64,000 nucleotides of DNA from Rickettsia rickettsii (GCF_001951015.1 NZ_CP018914.1:1076001-1140000); one strand, 5' to 3'; shown: positions 1-9,917, counted from the first letter of the stretch. Notes: generated from the letters alone by a model not told the origin. A program made the numbers and translations.

Positions 1-3000
1 ACCGTTACATCTAAGGTTATCATTTGCTTTATCACCGATTTCTAAATTATTTTCCGTTTTAGCTTTGATATAAGTGCCTATTCCACCATTCCACAATAAA
101 TCAACATCTGCTTTTAAAATAGCTTTAATTAATTCTTCCGGTGATAATTCATTATCATTTATATCAAGTAATTTTTTAATTTCCGGCGATAATTTTATTA
201 ATTTACTACTGCGTTCAAATACTTTGCCTCCTTTAGAAATAAGCTTAGAATCATAATCAGACCAATTAGACCCCTTTAAATTAAATAAACGCAAACGCTC
301 ATTAAAACTTGATAAAGGATCAGGAGTAGGATCAATAAATATATGTTTATGATTAAAGGCAGCAACTAACTTAATAGTCTCTGATCTGAGCATACCGTTA
401 CCGAACACATCTCCCGACATATCTCCTATACCTACGACGGTAATAGGGTCTTTTTGGACATCTAACCCTAAAGTTTTAAAGTGGTTAGTTACGGAAATCC
501 AAGCTCCTTTGGAAGTAATAGCCATTTTTTTATGATCGTAACCTGCAGAACCACCGGAAGCAAAAGCATCATCAAGCCAGTAATTATATTCTCTTGCCAC
601 ACTATTAGCATAATCCGAAAATGAGGCTGTACCTTTATCGGCAGCAACCACTAAATAAGGATCTTCTTTATCATAAATAATAACGTCTTTTGGATGTACT
701 ACTTTACCGTCAATGATATTATCAGTTATGTCTAATAAACCTCTAAGGAAATTCTTATAGCATTCTACCACTTTTTCCATATATTCATCACGAGTAAGCC
801 CTTCCTCAGTAAAATGAACATAAAATCCGCCTTTAGAACCGACAGGGACAATAACAGAATTCTTAGTCATTTGTGCTTTCATAAGCCCAAGGACCTCAAG
901 CCTATAATCTTCTGCTCTATCCGACCATCTAAGCCCTCCGCGTGATACGGGCCCGCCTCTTAAATGCACAGCTTCAAAATTTCTAGAATAAACAAATGCT
1001 TCGGCAAACGGAACAGGTTTAGGTAAATCCGGTACTTTTGAAGAATCAAACTTAAATGAAAAAATATGTTTATGTGGTTGATAGTAATTTGTTCTAGTAA
1101 TAGCATTAACTATACCAAGCATATTACGTAGTACTTTATCTTCACTACTCATCTCAACGGTTACTAAGTAATTATTTAGTTTATCTTTAATTACGTCACA
1201 ATTATTATCCGAATGTTTAGGATTAAATTTTATATCAAATAGATTTACCAACATTTTTGTATATTCGGGATGTTTAAGTAACGTTAACTGTACATAGCCT
1301 TTACCGTAACTAAATCCCGTTTGATGTAAATATCTTGTTAAAGCTTTGACGAGTTTAACTTGCTTCCAATTAAAACCGGCAAGCACTATTAATTTACTTA
1401 AAGAATCATTAGCAAGCATCCCAAGTGCCATTTTGTCTAAAGCTTCTTCAACATTTATTTTTAATTCGGTAATATTATCCTTTACAGGTACAATAGAAGT
1501 TAAGATAAAATTATATATCCAGCTTTCTTTGATTTCGAGAGCCTCCTTAATTGCAAAAGTTTGTTCATCAATTGCTTTAAAACCTAAATTTTCTATTGGC
1601 GGCAATATGTTAGAAAGTGCAAGTTTTACTTTTGGACTATATATTTTTAAGTAAAATTCCGTTTCATTTACAGACACTAGATTAAACATACATTTTTGTG
1701 ACTTACTTGCTTCCGTTAGATATTCAATATCTACTAAAGCTATTTCCGGAGAAAATTTTTGCCGATAATCTGCCGAAAAAACATTATCAAAAAGCTTTAA
1801 ATTAATACCTGCTTGATACTCGCCGAATTTTTTAGAAAACTTAAAATAAAAATCTTCACTCCAACATGTAGAGATACGATCTAAATCTTGCTGTATTATT
1901 TCTGCTTCAAAATTTATTTTATGTTCCCCTTGTGCTTCAAGCGTTACAAAAAGATAAGAAAAATTACCGGCTACTTCGGTGATATAGTTGGATAAAATTT
2001 TACTACCAAATTTTTCTGCTAAATAACAATCTATCATATTATGGATTTCAGCCGTTAAACGTTCTCGTGGCAGAAAAATTATGATATTAAGAAAAGAACT
2101 AGACCAATCATATTGAATAAATAATTTAAGCTTCTTACTCATCATACTTGAGAGCATATGTAAACACATACAATATAAATCGCCTTGATCAATTTGTATT
2201 AAAGCTTCTCTCGGTAACGACTCCATTAAAATTCTTAACTTATCGGCATTATAACCAGATAATGCAAAACCGGCTTTCTCAATTACAAAATTAAATTTTT
2301 GTCGTAGGATTGGAATATTACTTATTGAATGGTAATACATATTTGAATTATATATACCGAAAATTATACTTCCCGAAATATATTCACCCGAAGAGTCAAA
2401 ATTTTTCACTAAGATATAGTCGATTAAATTATCTGAATGGATAAGCGACGCACTATTTATTTTACCGAGTATTATTAATTGATTTTGATATAAAGGATTA
2501 GCAGAACATTTTATAATATCATCAATCTCGTCTTTTACTTCTTGCCATATTTTTGCTGCTCCTATTTCATTGCTTAATTTTAAAGATTTTACTTCAAAAT
2601 CAAGAGTCCCTAATAAAACCAAATTATCGTTTTGTAACCAATTTAAGAATTCTTTAGCCTCTTTAAAATTTAATTTATAATTATCAATTATATTTTTAGA
2701 TAAATCTTGTAATTTTGTGCGTAATTGCGGTAAATGGCTATAGCTTTGCTCTAACTTTTCTAATCTTTCATTTATAGCCTCGGTTAAAAATGTAGTAGTT
2801 TTATCGTCAAAATTTCCTAAAATGGTTAAATGTAGTATTGATTCTGATTTTTCATCCGACACAGAATTTTCTAATATTTTTTCTAATTCTCCTTTACTAT
2901 TTCGGACACAGTTTATTACCGGATGGAGTAAAAACTTAGTTTGTAAATTCATGTTTTTAAGCAGACATATGATAAAATCAACAATATGCGGCTTATTATC

Positions 3001-3303
3001 AAGTAATATCAAGACATTTATTGCCGGATCATTTTCGATAACTGCCTTTGTTATTGCTATTTTTCTTGCTCTTGCTATCCTTTGCTTAAAAAACTTAAAG
3101 GCTTCATCTGCAAAATTTTGGAATAATTTTGCTCTATTCTCAAAATCATAATCTATCGGAATATAATTTAAAAACTTTTGAACAAAATCTATATATATGG
3201 AACTTGACTCACGTTCCTTGCTAAGTTCTAGAATTTTAGTTTTATAATTCGGGATTTGACAATTTAAACGGCTAAAGTTTAAAGAGGTTGTTTTTGGGGT
3301 CAT
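1..3303 (-). CDS. gdhB: NAD-specific glutamate dehydrogenase, large (about 180 kDa) type, 3' end missing
   Basis: Oxidatively deaminates glutamate to 2-oxoglutarate with NAD, feeding host glutamate into the TCA cycle, a main energy source of rickettsiae. I read the minus-strand frame from the ATG at 3303 to base 1 and found no stop, giving 1101 codons with the C-terminal part beyond the window. The long N-terminal half is poorly conserved; the catalytic part is recognisable by GGPVSRGGLRWSDRAEDYR (around 960-900), the following substrate-lysine region ending VPVGSKGGF, and DLLWNGGIGTYIKA near base 60. The family is about 1600 residues, so roughly 500 are missing. It is divergent from mnmE, 81 bp apart. 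No frameshift is seen, so it looks functional. Confidence 0.93.
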   Translation of the reverse strand, partial: MTPKTTSLNFSRLNCQIPNYKTKILELSKERESSSIYIDFVQKFLNYIPIDYDFENRAKLFQNFADEAFKFFKQRIARARKIAITKAVIENDPAINVLILLDNKPHIVDFIICLLKNMNLQTKFLLHPVINCVRNSKGELEKILENSVSDEKSESILHLTILGNFDDKTTTFLTEAINERLEKLEQSYSHLPQLRTKLQDLSKNIIDNYKLNFKEAKEFLNWLQNDNLVLLGTLDFEVKSLKLSNEIGAAKIWQEVKDEIDDIIKCSANPLYQNQLIILGKINSASLIHSDNLIDYILVKNFDSSGEYISGSIIFGIYNSNMYYHSISNIPILRQKFNFVIEKAGFALSGYNADKLRILMESLPREALIQIDQGDLYCMCLHMLSSMMSKKLKLFIQYDWSSSFLNIIIFLPRERLTAEIHNMIDCYLAEKFGSKILSNYITEVAGNFSYLFVTLEAQGEHKINFEAEIIQQDLDRISTCWSEDFYFKFSKKFGEYQAGINLKLFDNVFSADYRQKFSPEIALVDIEYLTEASKSQKCMFNLVSVNETEFYLKIYSPKVKLALSNILPPIENLGFKAIDEQTFAIKEALEIKESWIYNFILTSIVPVKDNITELKINVEEALDKMALGMLANDSLSKLIVLAGFNWKQVKLVKALTRYLHQTGFSYGKGYVQLTLLKHPEYTKMLVNLFDIKFNPKHSDNNCDVIKDKLNNYLVTVEMSSEDKVLRNMLGIVNAITRTNYYQPHKHIFSFKFDSSKVPDLPKPVPFAEAFVYSRNFEAVHLRGGPVSRGGLRWSDRAEDYRLEVLGLMKAQMTKNSVIVPVGSKGGFYVHFTEEGLTRDEYMEKVVECYKNFLRGLLDITDNIIDGKVVHPKDVIIYDKEDPYLVVAADKGTASFSDYANSVAREYNYWLDDAFASGGSAGYDHKKMAITSKGAWISVTNHFKTLGLDVQKDPITVVGIGDMSGDVFGNGMLRSETIKLVAAFNHKHIFIDPTPDPLSSFNERLRLFNLKGSNWSDYDSKLISKGGKVFERSSKLIKLSPEIKKLLDINDNELSPEELIKAILKADVDLLWNGGIGTYIKAKTENNLEIGDKANDNLRCNG

Positions 3304-3384
3304 GATTTTCTTAAATAATAATATGATTATTTCTGTTGTTATTATATTATATAAAATAACTTAAGCAAGAGGCATAGAAAATAA

Positions 3385-4722
3385 GTGGAAACGATATTTG
3401 CACAAAGCTCTGCATTCGGTAAAGCAGGCGTAGCAGTTTTTAGGATTTCTGGTCCTAAAAGTTTAGAAGTTTTACAGCTACTTACCGGTAGAAAGGACTT
3501 TAAATCGAGATTAATGTATTATCAACAAATTACAGTCCCTGAAACTAAGGAGCTAATCGATAATGTTATGGTTGTTTATTTTAAGTCACCTGGTAGCTTT
3601 ACCGGGGAAGACGTAGTCGAAATTCACACGCATGGCAGTAAAGCTATATCTATAATGCTGACAAATGCATTATTAAATATAGCTGGTATTCGTTTGGCAG
3701 AAGCAGGAGAGTTTACCAAAAGAGCTTTTTTAAATAACAAACTTGATTTAACAGCAGCAGAGGGGATAGCCGATTTAATTAATGCCGAAACTATAATGCA
3801 GCATAAGCAAGCAATTAGACAAGCAAGCGGCAAACTTGAAGCATTATATAATAATTGGCGTAGTCAGCTTTTAAAAATTCTCTCTCTGCTTGAAGCTTAT
3901 ATAGATTTCCCGGATGAAGATATACCTGATACCGTCCTTAATGAAGTTACTAATACTCATACAATTCTTGTAAATACAATATCGGAATATCTTAATGATA
4001 ACAGAAAAGGAGAATTACTACGAAGTGGTCTTAAGCTTGCAATTATCGGTCCGCCAAACGTTGGTAAGTCTAGCTTACTAAACTTCTTAATGCAGAGAGA
4101 TATAGCGATTGTCTCAAATATTGCAGGAACTACTAGAGATATAATTGAGGGACATTTAGACATTGGCGGCTATCCTATTATTTTACAGGATACAGCAGGT
4201 ATAAGAGAAGAAAGTAGTGACATTATCGAGCAGGAAGGTATAAAACGAGCTATAAATTCAGCTAAAACAGCAGATATTAAAATTATAATGTTTGATGCCG
4301 AAAAATTAGACTCCTCTATAAATGAAGATATTATTAATTTAATTGATGAAAATACTATCACAATAATTAATAAAATCGATTTAATCGAAGCTAGTAAAAT
4401 CTTTTCTATTGAAAATAAATATAAATGCTTAAGAGTTTCAGTAAAAAATAATATTGCTCTTTCAAGTATATTAAAAAATATTGAAAATATTGCCGAAAAT
4501 ATGGCAGGATTTACCGAAACTCCTTATATAACAAATCAGCGTCATCGTAACTATTTACAACAAGCTCTCTCACATTTAACGGCTTTTAGCTTAGATAATG
4601 ATTTAGTTCTAGCAACTGAAGATATTAGAATGACGGCACGCTGCATCGGTGCCATTACGGGTGTTATCAACGTAGAAGAAATACTAGGCGAGATCTTTAA
4701 AAATTTCTGCATAGGCAAGTAA
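3385..4722 (+). CDS. mnmE: tRNA uridine-5-carboxymethylaminomethyl modification GTPase MnmE
   Basis: With MnmG (GidA) it installs the 5-carboxymethylaminomethyl group on wobble uridine of certain tRNAs. The 445-aa product has the N-terminal formyl-THF-binding TrmE domain (about 1-118), a helical domain split around the G domain, and the G domain at about 215-375 with G1 [10 protein letters not shown]2 GTTRD, G3 DTAGI and G4 NKID. It ends in FCIGK, carrying the invariant C-terminal cysteine of the CIGK signature. The start is GTG at 3385 (GTG-GAA-ACG), preceded by a purine-rich AAGAGG about 12 bases upstream. Length and motifs are normal for the family. It is followed by repeat-filled spacer, so it is probably transcribed alone. 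Confidence 0.97.
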   Translation: METIFAQSSAFGKAGVAVFRISGPKSLEVLQLLTGRKDFKSRLMYYQQITVPETKELIDNVMVVYFKSPGSFTGEDVVEIHTHGSKAISIMLTNALLNIAGIRLAEAGEFTKRAFLNNKLDLTAAEGIADLINAETIMQHKQAIRQASGKLEALYNNWRSQLLKILSLLEAYIDFPDEDIPDTVLNEVTNTHTILVNTISEYLNDNRKGELLRSGLKLAIIGPPNVGKSSLLNFLMQRDIAIVSNIAGTTRDIIEGHLDIGGYPIILQDTAGIREESSDIIEQEGIKRAINSAKTADIKIIMFDAEKLDSSINEDIINLIDENTITIINKIDLIEASKIFSIENKYKCLRVSVKNNIALSSILKNIENIAENMAGFTETPYITNQRHRNYLQQALSHLTAFSLDNDLVLATEDIRMTARCIGAITGVINVEEILGEIFKNFCIGK

Positions 4723-4780
4723 TATTGTATAGCTCGTTCTATGTCATCCCCGCAAGGTATTATTGCATGGACACCAAATC

Positions 4781-4984
4781 ATCATTGCGAGCGACTGTAA
4801 GGAGCGTGGCAACCTCATGAAACAGTAGATTTCTTGCATAACCTCCTTCTAAAGATAATTTGTACTTCAATCCGGTACTCACATCCGTTTCCTGTAAATT
4901 CCTTTTTATAAGATAGGTTATGCAAGAAGTCTAGTACAAAATGATTGCCACGTCAAGACTGTGTCTCTCCTCGCAATGACGAAA
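4781..4984. repeat. Palindromic repeat of the 'tcattgcgag ... ctcgcaatgac' family, carrying a nested insert
   Basis: The ends ATCATTGCGAGCGACTG and CTCGCAATGACG are mutually inverted. The same family, usually about 100 bp with a 'ggcaatctcatgaaat' core, recurs near 21.9, 24.8, 25.9, 31.1, 39.1, 56.3, 59.9 and 63.6 kb. This copy is twice as long because another palindrome (4831-4928) sits inside it. The mnmE-to-5115 spacer holds nothing else that I recognise. It is a mobile, RPE-like element; its transposition source is unknown. Confidence 0.8.
4831..4928. repeat. 98-bp element with perfect 14-bp terminal inverted repeats, nested in another repeat
   Basis: TTCTTGCATAACCT (4831-4844) is the exact reverse complement of AGGTTATGCAAGAA (4915-4928). 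The interior has no coding capacity. It interrupts the palindrome described at 4781-4984, which shows the order of insertion. It resembles a miniature inverted-repeat element; I do not recognise another copy in this window. Confidence 0.7.
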
Positions 4985-5114
4985 AAACGAAACATTACAG
5001 CATAACAATCATCTTTCTCAAATCTTTCCATATATTCATTTATTTTAACTTTATCTTGACAAAAACATTAACATACTTTAGAAACCACGTTTCATTAATT
5101 AAAGGAGTAACATT

Positions 5115-6416
5115 ATGGTATCTATATTAAATATAAATTTTAAATGCGTTATGCCTATATTTAGCAATGAAATAGTAAGCCGTTTACCGGGTAATGTAAA
5201 CCACATCATTCATAAATTAAGCAGTACTATATTTTCATCAGTATATAGTACTATTGAAGGAGCTTTTAAAAAAGGTTATATAGTGGATAATACACAGTGT
5301 AATTGGAAAAACATTGAACAATCTTTCAATGAGTCCCCAAATGATTTTTCAATACTACACCAAGAGTGCAACAATGGTTTAAATATTCCAATACATAATG
5401 TTTTTATCGATGCTGAAAATAATCCTCATATACTTTTACAACAACCCGTAACACCTCATCAAAACGGTACGGTTAGTATTCTTAGTCAACTTTATAAAGT
5501 AATGAATGATTATATATTCTCTCAAGGCAATATTACCGAAACTAGCGGAGCTGATTTCTTAGGTTTAAATGAATGCACTAAAGAAGAAGCTATGAGTGCT
5601 TTACAAAACTATAACGCTTATAAAGAAACTTTAATCCCTCGTGAATCGTTTATAAATACTCTTGAAAATACTCTAAATCACTTAGGTCTCTCTTTAGATA
5701 ATGTCTCTCCTACAGCACTAGGTAAAAATATTTTAGATCAACTCGGTAAAGCTTACACTGACCCTACTACTACAGAAAGACCTAACAATGATACAAATGA
5801 CGGTGGATATAGCAGCGGTGCTTATATAGCTGGAATAGCATTAGGAACATTAGCTGTAGGTACGATCTTAGGGTATTGCATTAAATATGGATGGGATTGG
5901 TATAAGGGAAGAAATATAAAAAATGAAAATTTAGATTTAGTAATGAAGAATAAAGAATTAGCATTTGTAGAACTACTATATGAAAATTTTAAGCAGAATG
6001 CAGTTATATTCGATGAAGTTATAAAAATAAATAATTTACATGATATTATAAAACTAGCAAAATCTATTAAGGAATATGAATTCTCAATACTACCACTAAT
6101 TAATTTAAATAATGAAATTGTAAAATTAAATTCCCCATCCGCTATAGCAATAAACTTAGATGATTCAAGCGGAATATTGCATGAAATATGTAAGAGTCTT
6201 GGCGGTGATGATAGTTTTCAGACTATCAGCAACTTTGCACGCTTAATAACAATTATACGAACAGCAAATCCCAAGTCTGAAGAATATAAAGAAAGCATTA
6301 TAGAAATATTTGAGCTATTTAATCCTTGTTACACAGAGATTGACTATCAAAATTGCGAAATGCCGTTATTAGCCGATGTATCATCACCATATAACTCCTT
6401 AGGTATAGAAACCTAG
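5115..6416 (+). CDS. Lineage-specific hypothetical protein with one central transmembrane segment
   Basis: I do not recognise a family for this 433-aa protein. Residues 1-215 are polar with no obvious motif. A low-complexity Thr/Asn/Asp linker (TDPTTTERPNNDTNDGG) precedes a glycine-rich hydrophobic span at about 233-258 (AYIAGIALGTLAVGTILGY), which looks like a membrane helix. The C-terminal 175 residues are mostly helical. There is no signal peptide. The ATG at 5115 is preceded by AAAGGAG at 5100-5106, a good ribosome-binding site that decides the start. The reading frame is open over its whole length with Rickettsia-like codon use, so it is probably a real gene. It stands alone between a repeat block and the structured segment downstream. 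Confidence 0.75.
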   Translation: MVSILNINFKCVMPIFSNEIVSRLPGNVNHIIHKLSSTIFSSVYSTIEGAFKKGYIVDNTQCNWKNIEQSFNESPNDFSILHQECNNGLNIPIHNVFIDAENNPHILLQQPVTPHQNGTVSILSQLYKVMNDYIFSQGNITETSGADFLGLNECTKEEAMSALQNYNAYKETLIPRESFINTLENTLNHLGLSLDNVSPTALGKNILDQLGKAYTDPTTTERPNNDTNDGGYSSGAYIAGIALGTLAVGTILGYCIKYGWDWYKGRNIKNENLDLVMKNKELAFVELLYENFKQNAVIFDEVIKINNLHDIIKLAKSIKEYEFSILPLINLNNEIVKLNSPSAIAINLDDSSGILHEICKSLGGDDSFQTISNFARLITIIRTANPKSEEYKESIIEIFELFNPCYTEIDYQNCEMPLLADVSSPYNSLGIET

Positions 6417-6445
6417 AACGTTGTTAGTACCATAACAAACCATAA

Positions 6446-6473
6446 TTGACTTTTTGAAAGTTATATATAAAAT
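6446..6473 (+). promoter_or_regulatory. Predicted sigma-70 promoter in front of a structured non-coding segment
   Basis: TTGACT (6446-6451) and TAAAAT (6468-6473) are separated by 16 bases, a near-consensus pair. Transcription would start at about 6480, just before the first hairpin of the segment described next. There is no ORF at this position, so the promoter would drive an untranslated RNA or a very long leader. Confidence 0.55.
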
Positions 6474-6479
6474 GATGCT

Positions 6480-6718
6480 TAGAGTAGCAAAGTGCTATTT
6501 CGGGGTGTCGAAACCTCTGCCAAAAGTGAGAACATTTCTTACAAAACTGATGTAATCCTCGACTTCACGGTCGGGGTTATAATAGTTATGTCCAAGGTTT
6601 AAAGCTTAAGCTTAGAACCTAAAGGTTATTATGGCTATCGTTGATGCTTTTCTTACTCCCCCGACTACCAAGAGTTTATTTCTCTTCGGTGGTTGAAACT
6701 TAAGCAGTTTAAGTTTAA
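6480..6718 (+). ncRNA. Candidate structured non-coding RNA of unknown family
   Basis: No ORF covers this stretch, but seven stem-loops follow one another: 6483-6488/6494-6499; 6502-6506/6513-6517; 6526-6532/6536-6542; 6557-6563/6570-6576 (CCTCGAC with GTCGGGG); 6596-6605/6610-6619; 6664-6674/6682-6693 (11 bp with one bulge); and 6696-6703/6709-6716. GC content is clearly above the surrounding spacer, typical of structured RNA in an AT-rich genome. I looked for RNase P, SRP, 6S and tmRNA signatures and found none. It could be an independent RNA, a long leader of the broken ORF at 6735, or the RNA end of a lost IS200/IS605-type element. Confidence 0.5.
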
Positions 6719-6734
6719 TTAATCGGGAACAAAT

Positions 6735-6916
6735 ATGTCTGACCACAATACTAAAACCATCTCAAGACTCATCATAGAATTTATTTTAAATGAAAATAAA
6801 AAAATCTAAGAGCCGAGATAGCAGATTTACTAGAAAGACCTATAACAAAAAGCTATATCGAAAGAATAGAACAACGCTTAACAGAATGAGAAAAAATATT
6901 TAGTAATGATTTATAA
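6735..6916 (+). pseudogene. Small frameshifted ORF downstream of the structured segment
   Basis: The ATG at 6735 opens MSDHNTKTISRLIIEFILNE and continues to KKI, then stops at a TAA near 6807. After a frame change the reading resumes as EIADLLERPITKSYIERIEQ, meets a TGA and ends at a TAA at 6914-6916. The joined product would be about 60 residues, helical, perhaps DNA-binding. The family is not recognised. Together with the next two features it marks a decaying region. Confidence 0.5.
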
Positions 6917-6990
6917 CCTTGACAATATCATCATCTCATTTTATTAACTACCTACTATAAAAATAAGCACTAAGATCATTATTAACCATT

Positions 6991-7053
6991 ATGGTAAATA
7001 GTGCAAAAATAGCAAAAGACGGTAAGGTTTCTATACCAGTTTCATCATATTAA
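6991..7053 (+). pseudogene. Remnant of an AbrB/SpoVT-type antitoxin start
   Basis: Twenty codons, MVNSAKIAKDGKVSIPVSSY and then TAA, resemble the first strand-loop-strand of AbrB/MazE/VapB swapped-hairpin antitoxins (pattern K-x-x-K-[DG]-G-[KR]-V-x-[IL]-P). The normal rest of the protein is missing, and the sequence runs into the end of the MFS pseudogene on the other strand. The match is short, so the assignment is tentative. Confidence 0.3.
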
Positions 7054-8560
7054 TGTAGAGAGGTAGATGCTTTAAAAGGAGGAAGAACATACATAATCAC
7101 ACCCGCCAATATTAGCATGATTATTCCTAGAATAATAGCTACTATATTAAATGCATTTATAAAAGTAATATTAACCTCCTTAATTAATTCGTGAGCAAAT
7201 GAAGGTGGTAGTTGTTGCGCAATAATTATTCCTTCACCGATTGAGTCATGAGCTATTTCTGCAATTGATACAGAAACACCGTGAGGCATTACTAAATTGT
7301 TACTATATATATAAAGACGTAATACTCACAATAACAGCTATACCTAATTCATATGCTGTTTCTTGTAATGCTGCTGCACCTCCAGATCTCTCTGCCGGTA
7401 CTGCATTCATCATAACTGTTACGGTGTAGAGAGGCATAGACTACTTCCTATACCAAGCAATCCAAGATATATAATATAGTATTCGATAATAAATCTCTAT
7501 AGTCTAATATACTAGGTACAATCAATTATATAGTAGTAAAGATAAGCCTACTAAACATTATTACACGTGCGATAAATCGTGTGAATAAATATGGCATAAC
7601 TAAAGATGCAATTAAAGCAAAAACTGCTGCAGGCAACATATAAAGACCTGCATACAAAGGACTTAACCCTTTGATAAACTGTAACCATAAGGACATAAGA
7701 TACATTATGGATCCTAAGACACACGTAATCAGCAAATAAACTATTACTCCTATACTAAAATTGCTAATTAAGAATAAATGCATATCCACTAACGGATCAT
7801 CACTTTTAAGTTGGCATAACGTAAGGTAAATATTATTAGTAACACAATGCCAATTAATAGCATTCAGCCGGATGCTAGATTCATAATACCGTATTTAGCC
7901 AACATCTTAATGCCTTGAACTAAAGCTGCCATCCCAAAAAACGATTGAAATACTCCTATCCAATCCCATGGGTTCATTACTAGGATTAGATGATTTAGGA
8001 ATCCAAACTATACCAAAAACAATAATTACTAATGCAATAGGTGCATTTTTATTAAAAAATGCAAATTGCCAACTTAAAAGCTCAACCAATACTCCTCCTA
8101 GTACTGGTCCTATAGCTGCTCCTACGGTTGCCATTATTCCCCACACGGATATTGCGATCATACGTTCATGTGTATTATAAAGTGGAAGGCATCATCACTG
8201 ATCCTCCTAACCCAAGTAAAGCACGACATAATACTAATCCCCATGAGCTATCAAATACATAAACTCACATTGAAGCGATGGAAAAAACTAAAAGCCCCTA
8301 AAGTAATAATCTTTTACGACCAAATCTATCCCCTAATGCACCTGCGGTAATGAGAAGACCTGATAATATTAATGCATATGCATTGATTATCCATAATTGT
8401 TATAAATTAGATGGTTTTAAATCAAGGATTATAGTAGGCATAACAGCATACAAGACTGTAGCATCCATCGATACCAAAAGTAAGCAAATGCTTAAAATAA
8501 TTAAAATATGCCATCTAAATTTATAAGATATAGATGATGAATTATCTTTAGCGATATATT
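7050..8560 (-). pseudogene. Decayed MFS drug exporter (DHA2, EmrB/QacA-like)
   Basis: Minus-strand pieces in different frames line up as one 14-helix exporter. The start region reads LLLVSMDATVLYAVMPTII near 8500-8430, then a stop, then [20 protein letters not shown] and [11 protein letters not shown] (the MFS loop 2-3 motif) near 8395-8315. Next come WGIMATVGAAIGPVLGGVLV (motif C, 8161-7907), a middle block at 7789-7526, and the last helices at 7289-7050 ending ASTSLH. Frameshifts and stops separate each block, so it cannot make a transporter. The plus-strand ORFs in this interval are shadows. Such proteins export drugs or metabolites by proton antiport; here the function is lost. Confidence 0.8.
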
Positions 8561-8632
8561 CAGTTTGCAGAAATTATGGTACCATATGTGATAAGTTATT
8601 TAATAAGGGTTTTACTAAATCTATCTTTTTCG

Positions 8633-8702
8633 AGAACTATGGGACTGTTAACAAGTAATTTAATTAGCTTTAAAATTTCTTTTGTTAATAGTCCTAGGTT
8701 AA
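8633..8702. repeat. Imperfect palindrome between the MFS pseudogene and recA
   Basis: ACTATGGGACTGTTAACAAG near 8636 is imperfectly inverted at CTTTTGTTAATAGTCCTAGG near 8681. A compact relative of the same arms occurs upstream of mreB (20427-20459). The rest of the 8561-8885 spacer shows no ORF. I saw no clear LexA box. Confidence 0.45.
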
Positions 8703-8885
8703 TTCAGTTGGTAACATAGTAAGCAAGTCCAAATCAATTAACCATAACACAAGTAAATTTAACATCTAAGCATCACCTATTATGGAAGTCAAGATTTAAT
8801 CTTACAAGCACAATAACATAAATAAAATTTGATTTTTCTTTCTCAAGCTTATATTTTAATTGGTAAGTTTATAATATGGAAATTT

Positions 8886-9917
8886 ATGTCAAATACAGAT
8901 AAGGAAAGAGCCATTGCCGCAGCACTCGCACAAATTGAAAAAAGCTACGGTAAAGGTTCGGTAATGAAACTAGGGCAGCGTCCGCATGTTGATATAGAGG
9001 CCGTATCGACCGGCTCACTTGGGCTAGATATAGCTCTTGGAATCGGCGGTGTTCCCAAAGGTAGAATCATCGAAATTTTTGGTCCTGAAAGCTCAGGTAA
9101 AACCACTCTAACATTGCATTTAATTGCAGAAGCTCAAAAAAAGGGTGGTACATGTGCTTTTATTGATGCCGAGCATGCATTAGACCCTGCTTATGCTAAA
9201 AAATTAGGCGTAAATATTGATGAGCTTATTATTTCACAGCCCGATACAGGTGAACAAGCCCTAGAAATTGCCGATACGTTAATTCGCTCCAGCGGTATTG
9301 ATATGATAATAATAGATAGTGTTGCGGCTTTAGTACCGAAATCAGAGATTGAGGGCGAAATGGGTGATGCTCAAATGGCTTCTCAAGCAAGGTTAATGAG
9401 CCAGGCTTTGCGTAAACTTACTGCATCAATTAATCGCACCAATTGTATTACTGTTTTCATCAATCAAATCAGAATGAAAATAGGTGTGATGTTCGGTAGT
9501 CCTGAAACTACGACAGGCGGTAATGCCTTAAAATTCTATGCTTCTGTTAGGATCGATATAAGAAGAATCGGCTCCATTAAAGACAAAGAAGAAGTAATAG
9601 GCAGCCAAACCAAAGTAAAAGTAGTCAAAAACAAAGTAGCTCCTCCATTTAAAACTGCAGATTTTGATATAATGTACGGTTCAGGTATTTCAAAAGAAGG
9701 CGAGATAATCGACCTTGGAGTTAAGCTTGATATTGTTGAGAAATCCGGCTCTTGGTTTTCCTACAAGAACGTACGTATAGGTCAAGGGCGTGAAAACGTC
9801 AAACAATATTTAAAAGAACATCCACAAATTTCCAACGAAATTGAGAAAATAATACGTGAAAAATCGTCAAAAATTACTAATATAAATCTTGATCAAACGG
9901 AGGAAGAAAATGATTGA
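8886..9917 (+). CDS. recA: Recombinase RecA
   Basis: Forms the nucleoprotein filament for homologous recombination and for inducing LexA self-cleavage where LexA exists. The product is 343 aa. Walker A is [10 protein letters not shown], Walker [11 protein letters not shown], the L1 loop region [20 protein letters not shown] and L2 about [20 protein letters not shown]. The frame is open from 8829, but the conserved N-terminus [20 protein letters not shown] begins at the ATG 8886, with GGA 8-9 bases upstream, so I use that start. The stop overlaps the fabG start by 8 bp, so recA and fabG are probably co-transcribed and translationally coupled. Confidence 0.98.
   Translation: MSNTDKERAIAAALAQIEKSYGKGSVMKLGQRPHVDIEAVSTGSLGLDIALGIGGVPKGRIIEIFGPESSGKTTLTLHLIAEAQKKGGTCAFIDAEHALDPAYAKKLGVNIDELIISQPDTGEQALEIADTLIRSSGIDMIIIDSVAALVPKSEIEGEMGDAQMASQARLMSQALRKLTASINRTNCITVFINQIRMKIGVMFGSPETTTGGNALKFYASVRIDIRRIGSIKDKEEVIGSQTKVKVVKNKVAPPFKTADFDIMYGSGISKEGEIIDLGVKLDIVEKSGSWFSYKNVRIGQGRENVKQYLKEHPQISNEIEKIIREKSSKITNINLDQTEEEND

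Noticed and set aside
74..3151. Plus-strand ORFs of 60-109 aa across the first 3.2 kb
   Set aside because: They are antisense to the glutamate dehydrogenase frame, which I followed codon by codon without a stop from 3303 to 1.
4945..5130. 61-aa plus-strand ORF before the 5115 gene
   Set aside because: Its first part is translated palindromic repeat and it overlaps the well-supported start at 5115.
6480..6718. Structured segment as tmRNA, RNase P RNA or 6S RNA
   Set aside because: I looked for the tRNA-like ends and tag frame of tmRNA, the conserved GAGGAAAGTCC of RNase P RNA, and a 6S-type central bubble; none is there.
7241..8350. Plus-strand ORFs of 60-70 aa at 7241, 7968 and 8168
   Set aside because: They are shadows of the minus-strand MFS pseudogene.
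8829..8885. 19-codon upstream extension of RecA
   Set aside because: The family N-terminus starts at 8886; the extension is not RecA-like.
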